64,000 nt of DNA. Origin: Buxus sempervirens (lineage: Eukaryota; Streptophyta; Magnoliopsida; Buxales; Buxaceae). Location: the NCBI GenBank assembly GCA_947561395.2, contig OX387186.1, positions 41,435,220 to 41,499,219 on the forward strand, given 5' to 3'. Position numbers and translations under genes: made by a program. Below, piece after piece: positions 34,982 through 47,269 of this stretch. The number at the start of each line of letters is the position of its first letter. The first letter of the stretch is position 1. The notes under the pieces are model-generated. The model was not told where the DNA came from, ran no database searches, and saw only the letters and a list, made by a program, of their open reading frames with translations.

Positions 34982-35867
34982 GCCTTCAAATATACTAACA
35001 GGTAAATTCTAATTCCTTTAGTAACTAAATTTTGCACTAGTCAAAATGATGGTCATAAATTTTGAAACGTTACATTAAGTCTTAAATTAAACCCAAAGAG
35101 CAGTTGAAAGGCTAGGTATACAACATGACTTAATATTTAATCTCTTCATAAAGAAGCTAAGCTGGAGAGGATTCAAGTTGAGAAAATGGAATTCCATCAA
35201 CTACAATGATAATGCTCAATGAAGTACTCTACTAGTTCTATCAAAACATAAAAATTGATTCTATGTGGACAAGAAAAATGTAAAAGTAGTAATCTCACAT
35301 TTGGTCGCATGGATATTCTAAACATGCCATACCCACGTTCGAAACATGTCGAATTTTGACAAGAAACTTGAAATCTAATTATTTCTACTACATTATTAAA
35401 TGCCATGTCATGTCCACATTAACAAACGTCAACAAAGTGCCACTGTCCAACTACTTAAAAACCAACTTCTGCTATCTAATTTTTCTTTCAAAAGCCGAAC
35501 AGATCATGCATGTTGAACACAGCATGGATCACTATTGTTCTTCCCCTCGTTCTCAAAGTTCGTCTAAAATATATCCTCTCACAGGAACCTAGGTCTCTAT
35601 TCATGTTGGTTTATGAACAAACCATCATTAAAGTCTTCAAGAAATGGATCCAATTTTGGTTTATGAAAATGAAATTAGAAATAAAAACACCCACATACAC
35701 AAACGAGAAAACAAGTGTCTGAAGTAAAACCTCCTCAACATTTCATAACAAAATGATGAGCTTAAATACACAGATGCACTCACACACATAAATGTAGATA
35801 TAAGCACTCATACAAAACTATATTGAATAAACTAAACTGAAAAAATACTCACTTTCTAGGAAATGTT

Positions 35868-37420
35868 CTAGCAATGATCAGGAGGGCTGTCTAGCATTTG
35901 GTGTGGAGTATCATCCCCACCTGATGATTGTCCAGCCTATAATATAAGTAATTACTTTTCATTAAATGTACATATTAAGATAATGTAAAAAAGTGAAAAC
36001 TATTTTAATTATTGTATGCATACTACCTGTCCCGCAAATGAATAAAATAAATGTTGAAGCTCTGCTATCTGTCTATTAGCCCGCTCCATATCTCTATTAG
36101 ACCGCTCAGCTTGTTCCGCTCGTAGTCGCCTCTCCTCTGCCAATTGTTCCTCTCGTAGTCGCCTCTCCTCTTCCAATTGTTCCTTCAGTTTATTTAGTTC
36201 TTGCGCATCAACGCCTTGACGGCTTGAGGAGGAGCCCCACATTTTAGTGGGAGTAACGCCCATCCCACAACATCTTACCCGACCATGGGCGTCAGGTCCC
36301 ATGACCTGTGTGTAGATATCATCACAAGAGGTACCATCTGGTGTGCCAGCAGCCATAAGATTTCTCATTTGCTCCTGCAAAAAATATGTGAATAACTTTA
36401 AAAATATGCTGTTCATGAAATTATTGCATCTAATTAACTGATAATTTTAATTCAACTTACTATCTTATTTCCAGCATCCTCGCTAACCGGGAAACCGTCC
36501 TTCCGTAGATGCGTATGGATGAAGGTCTCTGCTCGCCCCGACAATTCCTGCATGAAAATGATGCAAAGGTATAAGTCATCCGTAGTTAACTTGAAGTCCT
36601 TAACAAGTGTGTATACCTTCTCCTTTCGAACTCGAGCAAAACTTCGAGTGCCAGCTGTATGTGCTATCGTCTGCTGAGCACGATTGTTACGATTTCGATC
36701 TGACAAGGCCTGATACATAAAAAAAATTAATTAATTAAGGCTTTACAAATCTACTATATGCTAAAAACCTACAATAGCAAAATTTTTTTTTTTTTTTGGT
36801 ATAAACCTACAATAGCATTTAGAAGAAAAATATTTACCTGAGCTTCTTGTTCACCCCAGTGGTACACAAGTACACTCCATTGTGCTTCAACCACCGATGG
36901 AGGACTAGTTCTAAATCTTTCCTTATTTGTTGCATACGGATCATAATACTTCCGCTTCAACTCTGATTTGTAGTCTTTCCATTTTTTATTTATAGAACGA
37001 AAAACGAAGTTCTTCAAGCTATCATCAACGTCAAATTTACTCTGTACAAAAAATGCATGACATAACAATGATTATAAACAACAAACAACAGTTGATACAA
37101 GTAGTGAACAAATTCAACACATTTACAATAGGTTGCGAATGCTTTACCTGTACACGATGCCATGCGCTCATTTTGGCATCATCAGATACCTCTCTCCATG
37201 TCTTGTGGATCAATGGTATTAACGAACCATCTCGGGCTAATATCCCCAAATAATTCGATAATTTGGAGACATGCTCTCCAACCGGCTGTCCCATATCATC
37301 AACCTCAACATGGAATTTCTGACCAGGTGGTAGACGATGTACATCTACACACCTCGTGGGACCTCTAGTCCTCCTCGTAGAAGATGAGGAGGCCTCAGCT
37401 GCATCGGTCGATCCATCCAT
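35868..37420 (-). CDS. TNPA-like CACTA protein (transposase_24 type)
   Basis: Five exons on the minus strand join in frame: 37420-37148, 37041-36838, 36709-36461, 36374-36027 and 35936-35868. This gives 381 codons including the stop, with GT-AG junctions at each step and no internal stop. Order: a Ser/Arg-rich start, RLPPGQKFHVEVDDMGQPVG, the transposase_24 block with RDGSLIPLIHKTW and KKWKDYKSELKRKYYDPY, LVYHWG, then ALSDRNRNNRAQQTIAHTAG-type text, and a coiled coil of charged LEEERRLREEQ repeats (about residues 295-345). In En/Spm the second product binds the subterminal units and helps the TNP2 transposase. The gene lies just after TNP2, which fits a shared transcript or promoter at the right end. 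Confidence 0.85.
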
Positions 37421-37558
37421 CACACCTGTATAATCACAAGCCTTATAATAAATACAATGGAAGTTGCAAAAAATCAAAGGGAATTATAATGCTGGAGCTA
37501 AAAGGAATTTCCATCCTTATACAAAGCATTGTTAGTTGACCTTTATACAATCCATATA

Positions 37559-40500
37559 TCAATAATCATCTTCAACATTATCTGAATCGTCTTTGTTTGA
37601 AGCATCGTGAGTGGGAGGAATTTGTTTCTCTAACATTTGAGGAGCATCAACTGTTATTGCAGGTACATTTGCTCTTGCCCAGCTCACACCATCTAAATCA
37701 TCTCCACGACCCGCTAGATCTTGTGGACTATATGATTCACATTCCATATATTGATCATTGATGACTTCTCTAACATCAAACAAGTCCCTAGGCTTGGTCT
37801 TTACAACAACGTTCCATTCTTCATCGACTGGATCAGGTACATAAAAAACTTGCTCAGCTTGGGTTGCAAACACGAATGGGTTGTCCGACACTTGCTGCCC
37901 CGTATTCAATAAGCGCTTGAAATTCACAAGTGTGAACCCCAGCTCATCAGTCTTAATTCCCCTTCCTTGTGCCGTAACATCTACCCAATCACACTTAAAT
38001 AATACGTATGTGAGGCACTCCGAATACACCAACTCAATTATATCAGTTAGACGTCCGTAGTAAGAGATGTTGCTTGTTATTGGCCGTTTGTCCTTAGCAC
38101 TTGCATAACTAATAGTGCTTGCGTTCACAACAACACCACTGTTTTGACTTTTTGCTAATCTATCTTTCTCATATATGCAAAACCGAAATCCATTACTTAT
38201 ATAACCCTTAAGCCTTTTTGCATAAGAGTATGGGCCCTGCGAGAGCAACACAACTTCCTCGGGTACACTAGTTTTTGAATTTTTTAATGTTGCAACCTAT
38301 TCACAGGGACCGAAGATGTTAAAACATTCGAAGGGAAAAAAATTAATAATAACAACTATATAAACACCAACCGGACGTGGAAATTTTTACTCACATGATC
38401 CCTAAACCACTGTGGAAATTCTTCATTTTGCTTCTTTTGTAGTTCATGAAGACTTGCTTTAGGCTTAGACATCCTAAGAAGAGCAAGATGAGTCCTGCAA
38501 GTTAATAAAAATAAGACAATCAATCCATCCAATCGAAGCATCGCACTAGGCTATGCAATGAAGGACATAAGCATCAATATCTTACTGTTGATATGATGCA
38601 ACCCTGTCATCATTGAAAAGCACATAACGATTTATTTGTGCCCATTCAATATTTGATAGTTTAAAGGACTGGGCACCGCCAATCGCACTATCATCAACAT
38701 TTCTCACTGGTCGGTTTGTTTTAGATTCCACATTTGAGAGGTATCGAGAACAAAATATCAGACACTCTTCTGCAATGTATCCTTCAGCAATTGATCCTTC
38801 CGGGTGAGCTTTGTTTCGTACATACGACTTCAAAGTAGATAAGTACCTATAATTTAGAAGAGTTCCATTTTCAAATTTAACGGATAACAATCAATTAATG
38901 GTACAATCTGGTGTAACTTGAAATTGTGCATAACAAACCTCTCAATTGGATACATCCAGCGGTAATGAACAGGTCCACCTAGCATCACCTCATCCGCTAA
39001 ATGAACTGGCAAGTGCACCATAATATCAAAGAACGCTGGAGGAAAAATCCATTCCATCTTGCACAGCACGTGCGCTATACGTTCCTGAAGTCGCCTAAAG
39101 TCATCAGCATCGCAAACTTTAGAGCACAACTCTCGGAAGAAGTTGCTCAACTCTATTAGAACAGCTGCTACATTCTTCGGCAATGCCTTTCGAATAGCAA
39201 GAGGCAAGAGTTGTTGCATTAGCACATGACAATCATGGCGTTTAAGTCCGAAAATCTTAGACTCTTTAATACTTACACGCCTTGAAATGTTGGAGGCATA
39301 TCATTCAGGGACTTTCAAACTTTTCAATACTTTGCAGAAAACATCTTTTTCACGCTTATCCATCGAATAACATGCGGCTGGCAAACATGCTTTCTTTCTA
39401 TCAGGCAATATAACTGGATGAAGTTCATGTCTAACACCAAAATCTATCAAATCCAAGCGTGCTTTGAGATTATCCTTAGATTTCCCCTCGATATTCAACA
39501 ATGTACCAATTATATTATCACAGACATTTTTCTCAATATGCATTACATCCAAATTGTGCTTTAAGGGGTTATCTGCCCAATACGACAATTCAAAAAAGAT
39601 ACTTTTTTTCTTCCAATTATATGGCATGCCACTTTCTGCACTGTTTCTTCCACGCTTACGCTTTCCAAATATATTTGAACTGTCCCTCAGTTGATCCAAT
39701 ATCTGGAAGCCTGCTAATGAACTAGGAGCTTCCCTTGTCTCAATAGTACCGTCGAAAGATTGTTTTTGCTTTCGAAATCTGTGATTAGGAGGCAGAAACC
39801 GACGATGACCCATATAACAGTGCTTTCTTCCGTTACGTAAATAATAGCTGCATGTATCCTTGTGACAGGAAGGACATGCATATCGTCCTTTTGTGCTCCA
39901 TCCGGAAAGCATAGCATACCCAGGAAAATCACTGATCGTCCACAACAATGCCGCACGTAAAGTAAATTTCTCCTTCCTCAATGCATCATAGGTCTCAACC
40001 CTAGAAGTCCACAAGTCTTTCAACTCATCTACTAAAGGTCTCAAGTAAATGTCAAGGTCGTTTCCTGGACCAAGAGGCCCTGGTATCAATAGAGAGAGAA
40101 TCATATTAGGTTGCTTCATGCATAACCACGGTGGCAAGTTGTACGGGATCAAAATAATAGGCCAAGTGCTATGCGATATACTCATCGTTCGGAATGGGTT
40201 AAACCCATCAGTTGCTAAACCAAGCCGAATATTACGAGGATCCGAACTGAACGTAGGGTTCATCAAATCAAGAGATTCCCAAGCAAAAGAATCTGCTGGA
40301 TGCCTCATCATTCCATCGACAGTGCGGCCCTCTGCATACCATCTCATATCATTAGCAATTTTGGACGACATATACAACCTCTGGAGACGTGGTTTTAACG
40401 GAAAGTGCCTGAGAATTTTCGCTGGCTTCTTCTTACCCTTCTTATTCGAGTACGCGTCCTCGGATTTCCATCTAGATCTACCGCAGATATCACAAGATTG

Positions 40501-41304
40501 TTTCTCAGATGAATCTTTCCAAAACAACATACAATCGTTCGGGCATGCATCTATTTTGTTGTAAGTTAAACCTAAATCTGATATCATTTTCTCTGTCTGA
40601 GAAAAATTCTCTGGCAATGTTGACCCCTCAGGAAATACCTCTCTCAAAGCATCAAGCAATTCATTGAATGAATTATTGCTCCACCCACCTCGACACTTTA
40701 TTTCATAAATTTTGAGGACGAATGACAATTTCGTGTGTCTTTTACAACCAGGGATTACCTCTTTATCAGCATCCGATAAAAGTTTTTCATATTTACTATA
40801 ATCCTAGTTTGCAGTGTCTGTTGATGGACACTGCGGTGAACTTGCAGACATTCTTTCACCACCTTCGCCATGGACCCCAAGAATATCTTTTAACATAGTC
40901 TTCATTTCATCACCACCTTCAAAATGTGCATCATGACCACCGTCTCCAGTATCATCCCGAGATGAACTTGCTATATGGAATTCCTCTCCATGATGATACC
41001 AGTTTGTGTAATATTTGTCAAACCCGTTGCATATCAAATGATCATATACAGCCCCCTCACTTTGAAGCAATACATTATTGCATTTCGGACAGGGACACTT
41101 GCTCATCCCATTAATGGTTGCTCTACGATCATAAGCAAACTTGATGAAATCCCGAACTCCAGTTCGATATTCTTGACTAATCCTATTTCACCAACATTAC
41201 ATCATTATTTATTTAATTTATATATGACGCTTTGGGATTGAATTTAAAACCTTTAAATAATAACATAATGAATACCTAGACAGCTGAATCCAACTTCTAT
41301 CCAT
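37559..41304 (-). pseudogene. TNP2-like CACTA transposase, two in-frame stops
   Basis: Five exons join in phase: 41304-41276, 41182-38939, 38846-38586, 38494-38395 and 38296-37559, for 1124 codons. The start MDRSWIQLSR continues ISQEYRTGVRDFIKFAYD. Domains: transposase-associated N-terminal domain with CPCPKCNN (1-75); zinc-like CDICGRSRW and the transposase_21 core with GLATDGFNPF and LDVMHIEKNVCDNI (about 200-600); DUF4218-type domain (about 655-800); DUF4216-type domain with YYGRLTDIIELVY (about 955-1035); acidic C-terminus. TAG at 40806-40804 and TGA at 39303-39301 interrupt it. Everything else is open, so it died recently. Confidence 0.9.
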
Positions 41305-43420
41305 TTGTTCGTACACTTGTAGAAATATGTTGAATTTCCTTCTGCAAAATTTCAAACCATTGTACAAGCCTTACACCAAACTTTGCATATATATTCAACT
41401 TCAAAACTTTGTACACAATTTGTCAGTTAAGTCTTATTGTTATCATGCTAAAAAAATATGATAATTAAAATTAAAATGCTAAATTAAGTTGATTATGTCT
41501 GGTAAAATTATCTCCTAAATGGGACCATTGGATGGTAGCTCACAATTATTAATGCGGAAGAGACATATCTCACAATTTGGTGTGCTTATTTGGGGATCCC
41601 TACTTCATGTGTATGATTTAGGGGCAGATGTACTATGGCATATTCCTTTGGTATCTACAGGGTGGTTGATGAGTACACTAATCCATCATCGCAATTTTTT
41701 AATGTGTAGAGTACGAACCCTTTTGAGGACCAGCGATGTCAATGTCCGACTCCGCTCTCACTCCTTCAATCAGGGTTCCAATAAACATTTTTCATATAAT
41801 AATAAATGTTGTTATTATTACTAGATAACTTCTTACCAGTAACAAACCTACGCAAATCATTATTGAATTCAAATTAAATTACAATATAACATATTTGTTA
41901 ATAGTGTATGGTAACGTGAATATTCATCAATTTAAAACATTCTTTCGAAATAGAGTAAATAGGATATGCCGAGGTATCTCATTTTGATGCCCATTCAAAT
42001 TCCAATTGAGATCCTTTTGGAGCTTCTATCAAAAATTTTGTTTGGAGCACCCAATCATGCCATGTTTATAAAAAAAAACCAAAAATAAGAACCTTTAATG
42101 GTTTAAGCATAAGTTTTCAAGTACACGTGATACAATCCTATGTGTAAACAGGAGCTCCACTGAACCCACATAAGGTTTATATCAGCTTGAGTCGTTTGGG
42201 TTGGGTTCGGGTGGATTGGCGGGTTGATTTAGAAATGGCCAGCTCTATGAGAAAGCAAAAAGAAGGATGAAAAAACTGAAAAAAAAAACTATAAGGTTTC
42301 ACATAAATCAAGAAGTAATAACAAATTATAATAAATGGGTCAGCTGGTGTTGTTGGAGTTATGATCTTATAATGTACGTCTTAAACATAAAAATTAAAAC
42401 AAAGACCCGTCAGAAGTCATTTTTTATATCAGCTTAGTCGTTTTAATGTAAATTAGGTCCATGCAACAATATATACTTCATAAGAATCTTTTAAATGTTG
42501 ATAACAAATATGACAAAATAGAAAATAGATAAGAAAGGGAACAATAATGACTTAGAAGTGTTATTTATCTATTTGCCTTAATTTCATGTGATGCGTATCT
42601 TGAAATTTTTTTTAAATTAACTAAAAGCAAACTTAATTTCAATAAATGAATTTGAGTTATCTAAAAAGAAAAAAAGGGAAAAAATAACTAAAAGCAAAAA
42701 TTAAGGCATTAGATTTATGATCAAATCTTGAGAAAGTTTTCTTTTGAAAATTCATATGATCGGATTGATTGTTTTTCAAAAGCTAGAATTAAAAGACAAA
42801 AATATAAGATCCAATACCAAATATCTACAGGGTGGTTGATGATGGATTAGTGTACTCATCAACAATAATGAAATATATGGAGTATAATATAAAAATAAGT
42901 AACAAAAAAATTGTTCATAATTTGTTGAGGAATTATAATTGAACATAAGACTGTTAGGTAGTAAGGATAAAAAGTTCATAAAATAAAATGATTAATTTAA
43001 TTACATCTTAGTATTTAGATTTGGATGTAAATACATGTAATTAACGAAGAACTTTTCAAAATTATAATTGAACATAGGATTTTTAGGTAGTAAGGATAAA
43101 ATTTTCATACAATAAAATTGTTACTTTAATTACGTCTTAGTAATTAATAGAAAATTTTTTGTAACTGTAATACAGTTGAAATTTGTCAGCCTTGGGCATT
43201 TTTAGACAAAATGATTGGAATGAGCCGTGCCCTAACTGGCATCTTAATTAGGTAACAAAAATATCGACTACCTTTTTAATCAATTAATTAAAAATACAAA
43301 AGTATACTATTAATAGAATCAAAATTACCTAGAGTTTTTTCTTTTCTAATTTCATACATCAATGGAATTTTTACCAACTACCTTAACTGGAAACCCAATT
43401 TCATATATACAAAGACCAAA
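41305..43420. other. CACTA 1 noncoding part upstream of TNP2
   Basis: No gene is supported. An inverted piece of about 35 bp (41657-41693, CTACAGGGTGGTTGATGAGTAC-type) reappears partly reversed at 42825-42862. A direct repeat of about 80 bp (42938-43018 and 43066-43146, starting AATTGAACATA) has a 128-bp period. The sequence is AT-rich. Confidence 0.55.
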
Positions 43421-43437
43421 ACAGTTATATTCTAATC

Positions 43438-43510
43438 CTAAATTTTCAAAAAAAACGGCTATATAACGCCTGTATTTATAAGAATGGGCTAAGCCCTCAA
43501 ACTCAAGGCC
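43438..43510 (-). promoter_or_regulatory. LTR-derived box with TATA motif inside CACTA 1
   Basis: On the minus strand it reads GGGCTTAGCCCATTCTTATAAATACAGGCG then TTATATAGCCG. It is almost identical to 53911-53975 in an antisense long-LTR fragment. Two more copies, with the TATA changed, lie at 33690-33750 and 34700-34760. All four have the same direction. Here the TATA motif is kept and points to TNP2, 2.1 kb away. That it acts as a promoter is inference. Confidence 0.55.
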
Positions 43511-43709
43511 CAAGAAGAAAGAATTGTACAAAGCCTCACATTCATCATCTACTCGACCTCTAACTTCTCCAGAACGAACATTCACAAACTAAAAATGCAG
43601 GGGGGTAGCCTATCTATATACTGGAATCCAGCATAGCCTCTTGTTATCACAAATTGACAATATTCAGAATCATGGCAGTCATAGAGAATCAAAACAGGTT
43701 ATTGCCAAT

Positions 43710-44500
43710 GGAAATCAGATGTCATCTCTAAACAGGTTATTGCCAATGGAAATCAGGTTATTAGGAACATAGAGCACATCACCAACGACATGGTTTACCT
43801 GAGTTGATGAAGGACGTGAACGCAAAACCCTTAATCGGTGATGAGCAAGGCAGCGATACCGGAGGCGACGAGCAACGGTGTTGTCAAAAATTGCGACAGC
43901 GATGAGCAACGGCGATGGCGTCGGAAAGTACGACGGTGCAGCAAAACCCTTATAGATCGAGTAGAAACGAAAGCACAATAAGAAGACAGGACTGCGACAA
44001 AAAAAGGAATCACCGAGGCCGGACATGGCTTACCTGAGTTGACGAAGAACGTGAAGGCAAAACCCTTAATCGCTGATGAGCAAGGCAGTGATACTGGCCG
44101 GAGGCAACGAGCAATGGCGATGGCGACGAGAGCAACGGTGGCGACGACAATGGGCTCTGGTGACGGCGATGAGCGACGGCAGGAGGCAACGAGCAATGGC
44201 GACGAGCAACGACATTAACGGTGGCGATGGCGACGGCAATGGGCACCGGGCTCCGGCAACGGCAATGGCAATGAGCGACGGTGACGGAACGCGCGACGGT
44301 AGGAGGCAACGAGCAACGACAGCAACAGTGGCAACGGCAATGGGTGACGGTGATGAGCGACGGCGACGAGCGATGGTGACGGCCACGGTGATGGCGACGA
44401 GTAACGGGAATGCGACAGCGATAGCGCGGCAAAAAAAATTTTCGCGCAAGAAGAAATGAAACAGAGAAATAGAGTCTAAATTAGGGATTTTACTCGAATG
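43710..44500. repeat. CACTA 1 right arm: duplicated blocks and GCGACG-rich sequence
   Basis: A 27-bp unit AAACAGGTTATTGCCAATGGAA is doubled at about 43695-43755. A 68-bp block (43796-43863, TTTACCTGAGTTGATGAAGG...) returns at 44029-44096. Then 44100-44430 is a GC-rich run of imperfect GCGACGGCAATG and GAGCAACG triplet-like units that gives long open frames in many directions. Those frames are not genes. Confidence 0.7.
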
Positions 44501-44504
44501 GACA

Positions 44505-44894
44505 TTTAGCGGTGGTAAAATATTACCGCCGCTAAAAATATAATTACCGTCAGCTACACGAATAACTTTTAGCGGCGGTAATATTTTACCGCCGCTAAAA
44601 GTATAATTACCGTCAGCCACTTACCGCCGGAAAAGGGTTTTCTTTTGGCGGTAGGTCCCGCCAACTTATTACCGGCGGTAGCTATTTTACCGCCCCTGAA
44701 ACTTGATATAGCGGCGGGAACTACCGTCGCTAAAGGATATTCGCGCTCAAAAAAACTCGCGCCATATGGTTCTCGCACCGATATTAATTTTCAGTGGCGG
44801 AAACCATAATTACCGCCGGTAATTATCCTTTTCGCGGCGGAATATTCTTACCGCCGCTAAAAGTGTGTCGCTAATTCTTCAATTTTTTGTAGTG
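44505..44894. repeat. CACTA 1 right terminal and subterminal repeats
   Basis: Units of TTAGCGGCGGTAA / TTACCGCCGCTAAA repeat from 44508 to about 44860, then TTTTTTGTAGTG ends the element. They mirror the left arm. Confidence 0.9.
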
Positions 44895-45076
44895 AGATAT
44901 AAATAAATGCCAAGTCAACTCGCCTCTAGGAGTCGAACACAAGACCTCCTGATATGGTACCATTTTAAGCAACCGTTGAACCTAAAAGCTTAAGCTAATA
45001 GGTGAAGGTGCAGCTATGTATATCGAAGGTTCTGTATACAATATCTCAACACAATTCAACTTTTTGTGCTGTGTAG

Positions 45077-45250
45077 ATGTAGCCATTAAAATGTTAGAAA
45101 AGCACCTAGAATTGGCAATTGCTCGAAAACAGCAAAAGGGTAGACAGCCTTACATGTGTTGGATCGAATGCCAGCAGCATTTGCTAGCCCAAGTGAGCTG
45201 AGGATCTGGAGAAGAAGCTTCAACTTGGGTCTTCGTTTCTCCAACCTTTT
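45077..45250 (+). pseudogene. ankyrin-PGG pseudogene, exon 3
   Basis: The acceptor TAG is at 45074-45076. The exon reads DVAIKMLEKHLELAIAR in phase with exon 2. A one-base frameshift near 45125-45140 then shifts it to ...TALHVLDRMPAAFASPSEL and IWRRSFNLGLRF, with a TAG just before TALHVL. The donor is probably GTAACT at 45251. The piece lies only 26 bp right of the TRIM that carries CACTA 1. Its phase to the next exon is unclear, which fits decay. Confidence 0.75.
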
Positions 45251-46005
45251 GTAACTTTATTATATATGCCTTTAATTAGTATATCCATGCAACACTTCTA
45301 CTTATTGTGTCTTGTAAAGGGGAATATTTTCTGCCTATTCATAGATTTAAATTGGAAAACTTTCTTTTCGATCTCTCAGCCACTCCCTTGAGAGAGTACT
45401 ATCAAAAAATTTTATTACTCTATTGTTTAAATAATTCTTATGATTTAGTACTTTATCTGGATTTATTGGTCACACTTGAGTGAGAGCAACAAAACTGCCG
45501 TTCTTCAAGGTTAGGCATTTTATTTAAATTCAAAACATTGAATTTTAATGATTCAGCTTTATGAATCTTACCATATATGTGTACTTTTCTACCAAAAAAA
45601 AATATGTGTACTTTTCTATTTTTTCAATTTCTCTTCCTAAAGATTTCAACATTTCACCTTATTCCTAGTTAGATTCGTTTGTCAACCTCAAAAAGTAACT
45701 ATTGTAAAAGGGAGGCAAACTGAAATTTTTATGTCATCCAAGCATGTGACATTCTAGTTAATATTTCCGGTTAGAATACAAAAATTACGGTTTTTCTTGT
45801 AGTTTTATTCTTACAGTACTAAATGCCATAAGCCTTAGGTTTTCGGGGGTAAATTAAAATTCATTAAATTTAATCTTAATATTGATTATCAATAGCTAAG
45901 TACGCAATTGAAAATTTCTTAATTTCTTAAATTGAATAATTCTAGATATACTTCCAAAATGCTTTTACAAAATAAAGTTTGACTCAGGTTTGTTACAAGT
46001 TGCAG
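45251..46005. other. intron 3 of the ankyrin-PGG pseudogene
   Basis: AT-rich sequence without a gene or a clear transposon. A pyrimidine-rich stretch leads to the acceptor at 46004-46005. A short doubled piece (TATGTGTACTTTTCTA, near 45577-45620) is the only repeat seen. Confidence 0.6.
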
Positions 46006-46439
46006 GTGTCAAGTTCACCCATCAAAAAATATGGATGAAAATGAAAGCCCATGAACTTGTTGAAAATTTTTGGAAAGAAGTTTTTAAATTGGATGATAAG
46101 GATGTTTCGGGCTTAATCAGAGAACCTTCAAGACTATTATTTGTGGCCGCAGAATTGGGGAATATTGGGTTTATTGCTGCACTTATCCAGCACTATCCTG
46201 ATCTCATTTGGAGAGTTGATAATAATAAGCGAAGTATATTCCATGTTGCAGTTGCACATCGTCAAGAAAATGCATTTAGTCTCATATACAAGATAAGTGA
46301 AATTAAGGATTTGATAGCTTCTTACAAAGATGAAAGTCACAACAACATGTTACATTTAGCTGCAGCAGTACCACCAAGACAACTGAAAACCGTATTAGGA
46401 GCAGCTTTACAAATGCAACAAGAATTACTATGGTTCAAG
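46006..46439 (+). pseudogene. ankyrin-PGG pseudogene, exon 4 (ankyrin repeats)
   Basis: The acceptor CAG ends at 46005 and the donor GTGAGA starts at 46440. The exon is open throughout and reads VKFTHQKIWMKMKAHELVE, REPSRLLFVAAELGNIGFI, NNKRSIFHVAVAHRQENAF and NNMLHLAAAVPPRQL, ending QQELLWFK. Ankyrin repeats of the C-terminal block before PGG show the usual LxxAAxxGN and FHxAVxxRQ patterns. This is the best preserved exon. Confidence 0.9.
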
Positions 46440-46654
46440 GTGAGAATACTTCAACTCTCTTAAACCACATTTTTGATTTTTTTCTCTCTTTTATTAGTAA
46501 TACTTAATATCAGTAAGATAAATCTTCAAACTATGAGTACATAGATAAAAAATAAATGGATTAATTATTTTGTATGATGACTTTTTTTTTCCAAAGGGGA
46601 TCAATCTAAAGGTTAAGCTTAAATTTTTCTAATTTTACCTTCCCCAAATTGCAG

Positions 46655-47269
46655 AAAGTGGAAAAGGTTGTGCCACCTTCATATATAAAAATGGAAAATT
46701 CAAATGGTAAAACACCTCAAGATTTATTCAGCGAGCAGCACAGGGACCTATTGAAATAAGGTGAGAAGTGGATGAATAAAACTTCGACATCATGCATGCT
46801 TGTGGCAACTCTTATTGCAACAGTGGGGTTTGGAGCAGCTTCCATTATCCCAGGTGGCAGCAAAGATGATACAGGCATTCCAATTTTCTTAAAGACTAAA
46901 CCCTTTAAGGTTTTCGGAATATCAAATGCAATAGCATTATTCTCATCCACTACTTTAGTACTGATGTTTTTGTCCATTCTCACTTCACGATATGCAGAAG
47001 AAGATTTTCTCAAGGTATTACCCATAAAATTGATACTGGGGCTCACAACCCTTTTCGTCTCCATAGCAAGCATGATAACAACCTTTGCTACATCAATATT
47101 TATTATTCTCAACAATGGATTCAAAGGGGTTGTTATTCCAATCGCTTTATTTGCTTCTGTTCCAGTCATCTTATTTGCTGTGTTACAATTTTCTCTCTTC
47201 ATCGATATGATTGTCTCAACATACAAAGCTAGCATTCCTCATCAAAGGAAGACACATTTGGTATACTAG
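46655..47269 (+). pseudogene. ankyrin-PGG pseudogene, exon 5 (PGG domain)
   Basis: The acceptor CAG is at 46652-46654. The exon starts KVEKVVPPSYIKMENSNGK with TPQDLFSEQHRDLLK, then TAA at 46757-46759 where relatives have GAA (LLKEGEKWM). The PGG domain follows: MLVATLIATVGFGAASIIPGG and four hydrophobic spans to a natural stop TAG at 47267-47269. The stop upstream would remove the membrane part, so the locus cannot make a full protein. The first membrane span and the PGG motif itself are intact. Confidence 0.9.

Larger units (their letters stand above)
32497..44894 (-). mobile_element. CACTA (En/Spm) DNA transposon 1, 12.4 kb, with TSD AGA
   Basis: The left end is CACTACAAAAAAGACAAC and the right end, on the minus strand, is CACTACAAAAAATTGAAG. 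The 3-bp target duplication AGA lies at 32494-32496 and 44895-44897. Subterminal regions are dense with ACCGGCGG / CCGCCGCTAAA units. Two minus-strand genes are present, TNP2-like (41304-37559) and TNPA-like (37420-35868), as in autonomous En/Spm. The TNP2 frame has two stops, so this copy is probably non-autonomous now, though TNPA looks whole. Inserted into a TRIM in intron 2 of the ankyrin pseudogene. Confidence 0.95.
32337..45051 (-). mobile_element. TRIM element (314 bp) split by CACTA 1
   Basis: Without the CACTA and one TSD copy this is a 314-bp element on the minus strand. It has an 89-bp LTR (45051 to about 44963) starting TGTTGAGATATTG, a TGGTACC/ATCAG primer site like the initiator-Met type TGGTATCAGAGC, a short internal part with no ORF, a polypurine tract GTGGGGGAG, and a second LTR (32425-32337). 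Flanks CAATG (32332-32336) and CAATT (45052-45056) fit a 5-bp target duplication with one change. It lies in intron 2 of the ankyrin pseudogene. TRIMs are small LTR retrotransposons without coding capacity, moved by other elements. Confidence 0.85.
26616..47269 (+). pseudogene. ankyrin-repeat/PGG-domain membrane protein pseudogene (ITN1/ACD6-like), five exons
   Basis: Exons read in order: 26616-26853 (N-terminal region), 31788-32266 and 45077-45250 (ankyrin repeats), 46006-46439 (ankyrin repeats), 46655-47269 (PGG domain with four hydrophobic segments). Members of this family are plasma-membrane ankyrin proteins linked to salt, ABA and defence signalling. The junctions 1/2 and 2/3 keep phase exactly. 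The coding sequence is dead: there are frameshifts and stops in exons 2 and 3 and a TAA in exon 5. Introns have swollen to about 4.9 and 12.8 kb by transposon insertion. A short rest protein from exon 5 alone is possible but unlikely to be made. Confidence 0.85.

Noticed and set aside
44066-44620. Overlapping open frames of 120-184 codons on both strands in GCGACG-rich sequence
   Set aside because: Low-complexity triplet-like repeat in the right arm of CACTA 1 gives open frames in many directions; no motifs.
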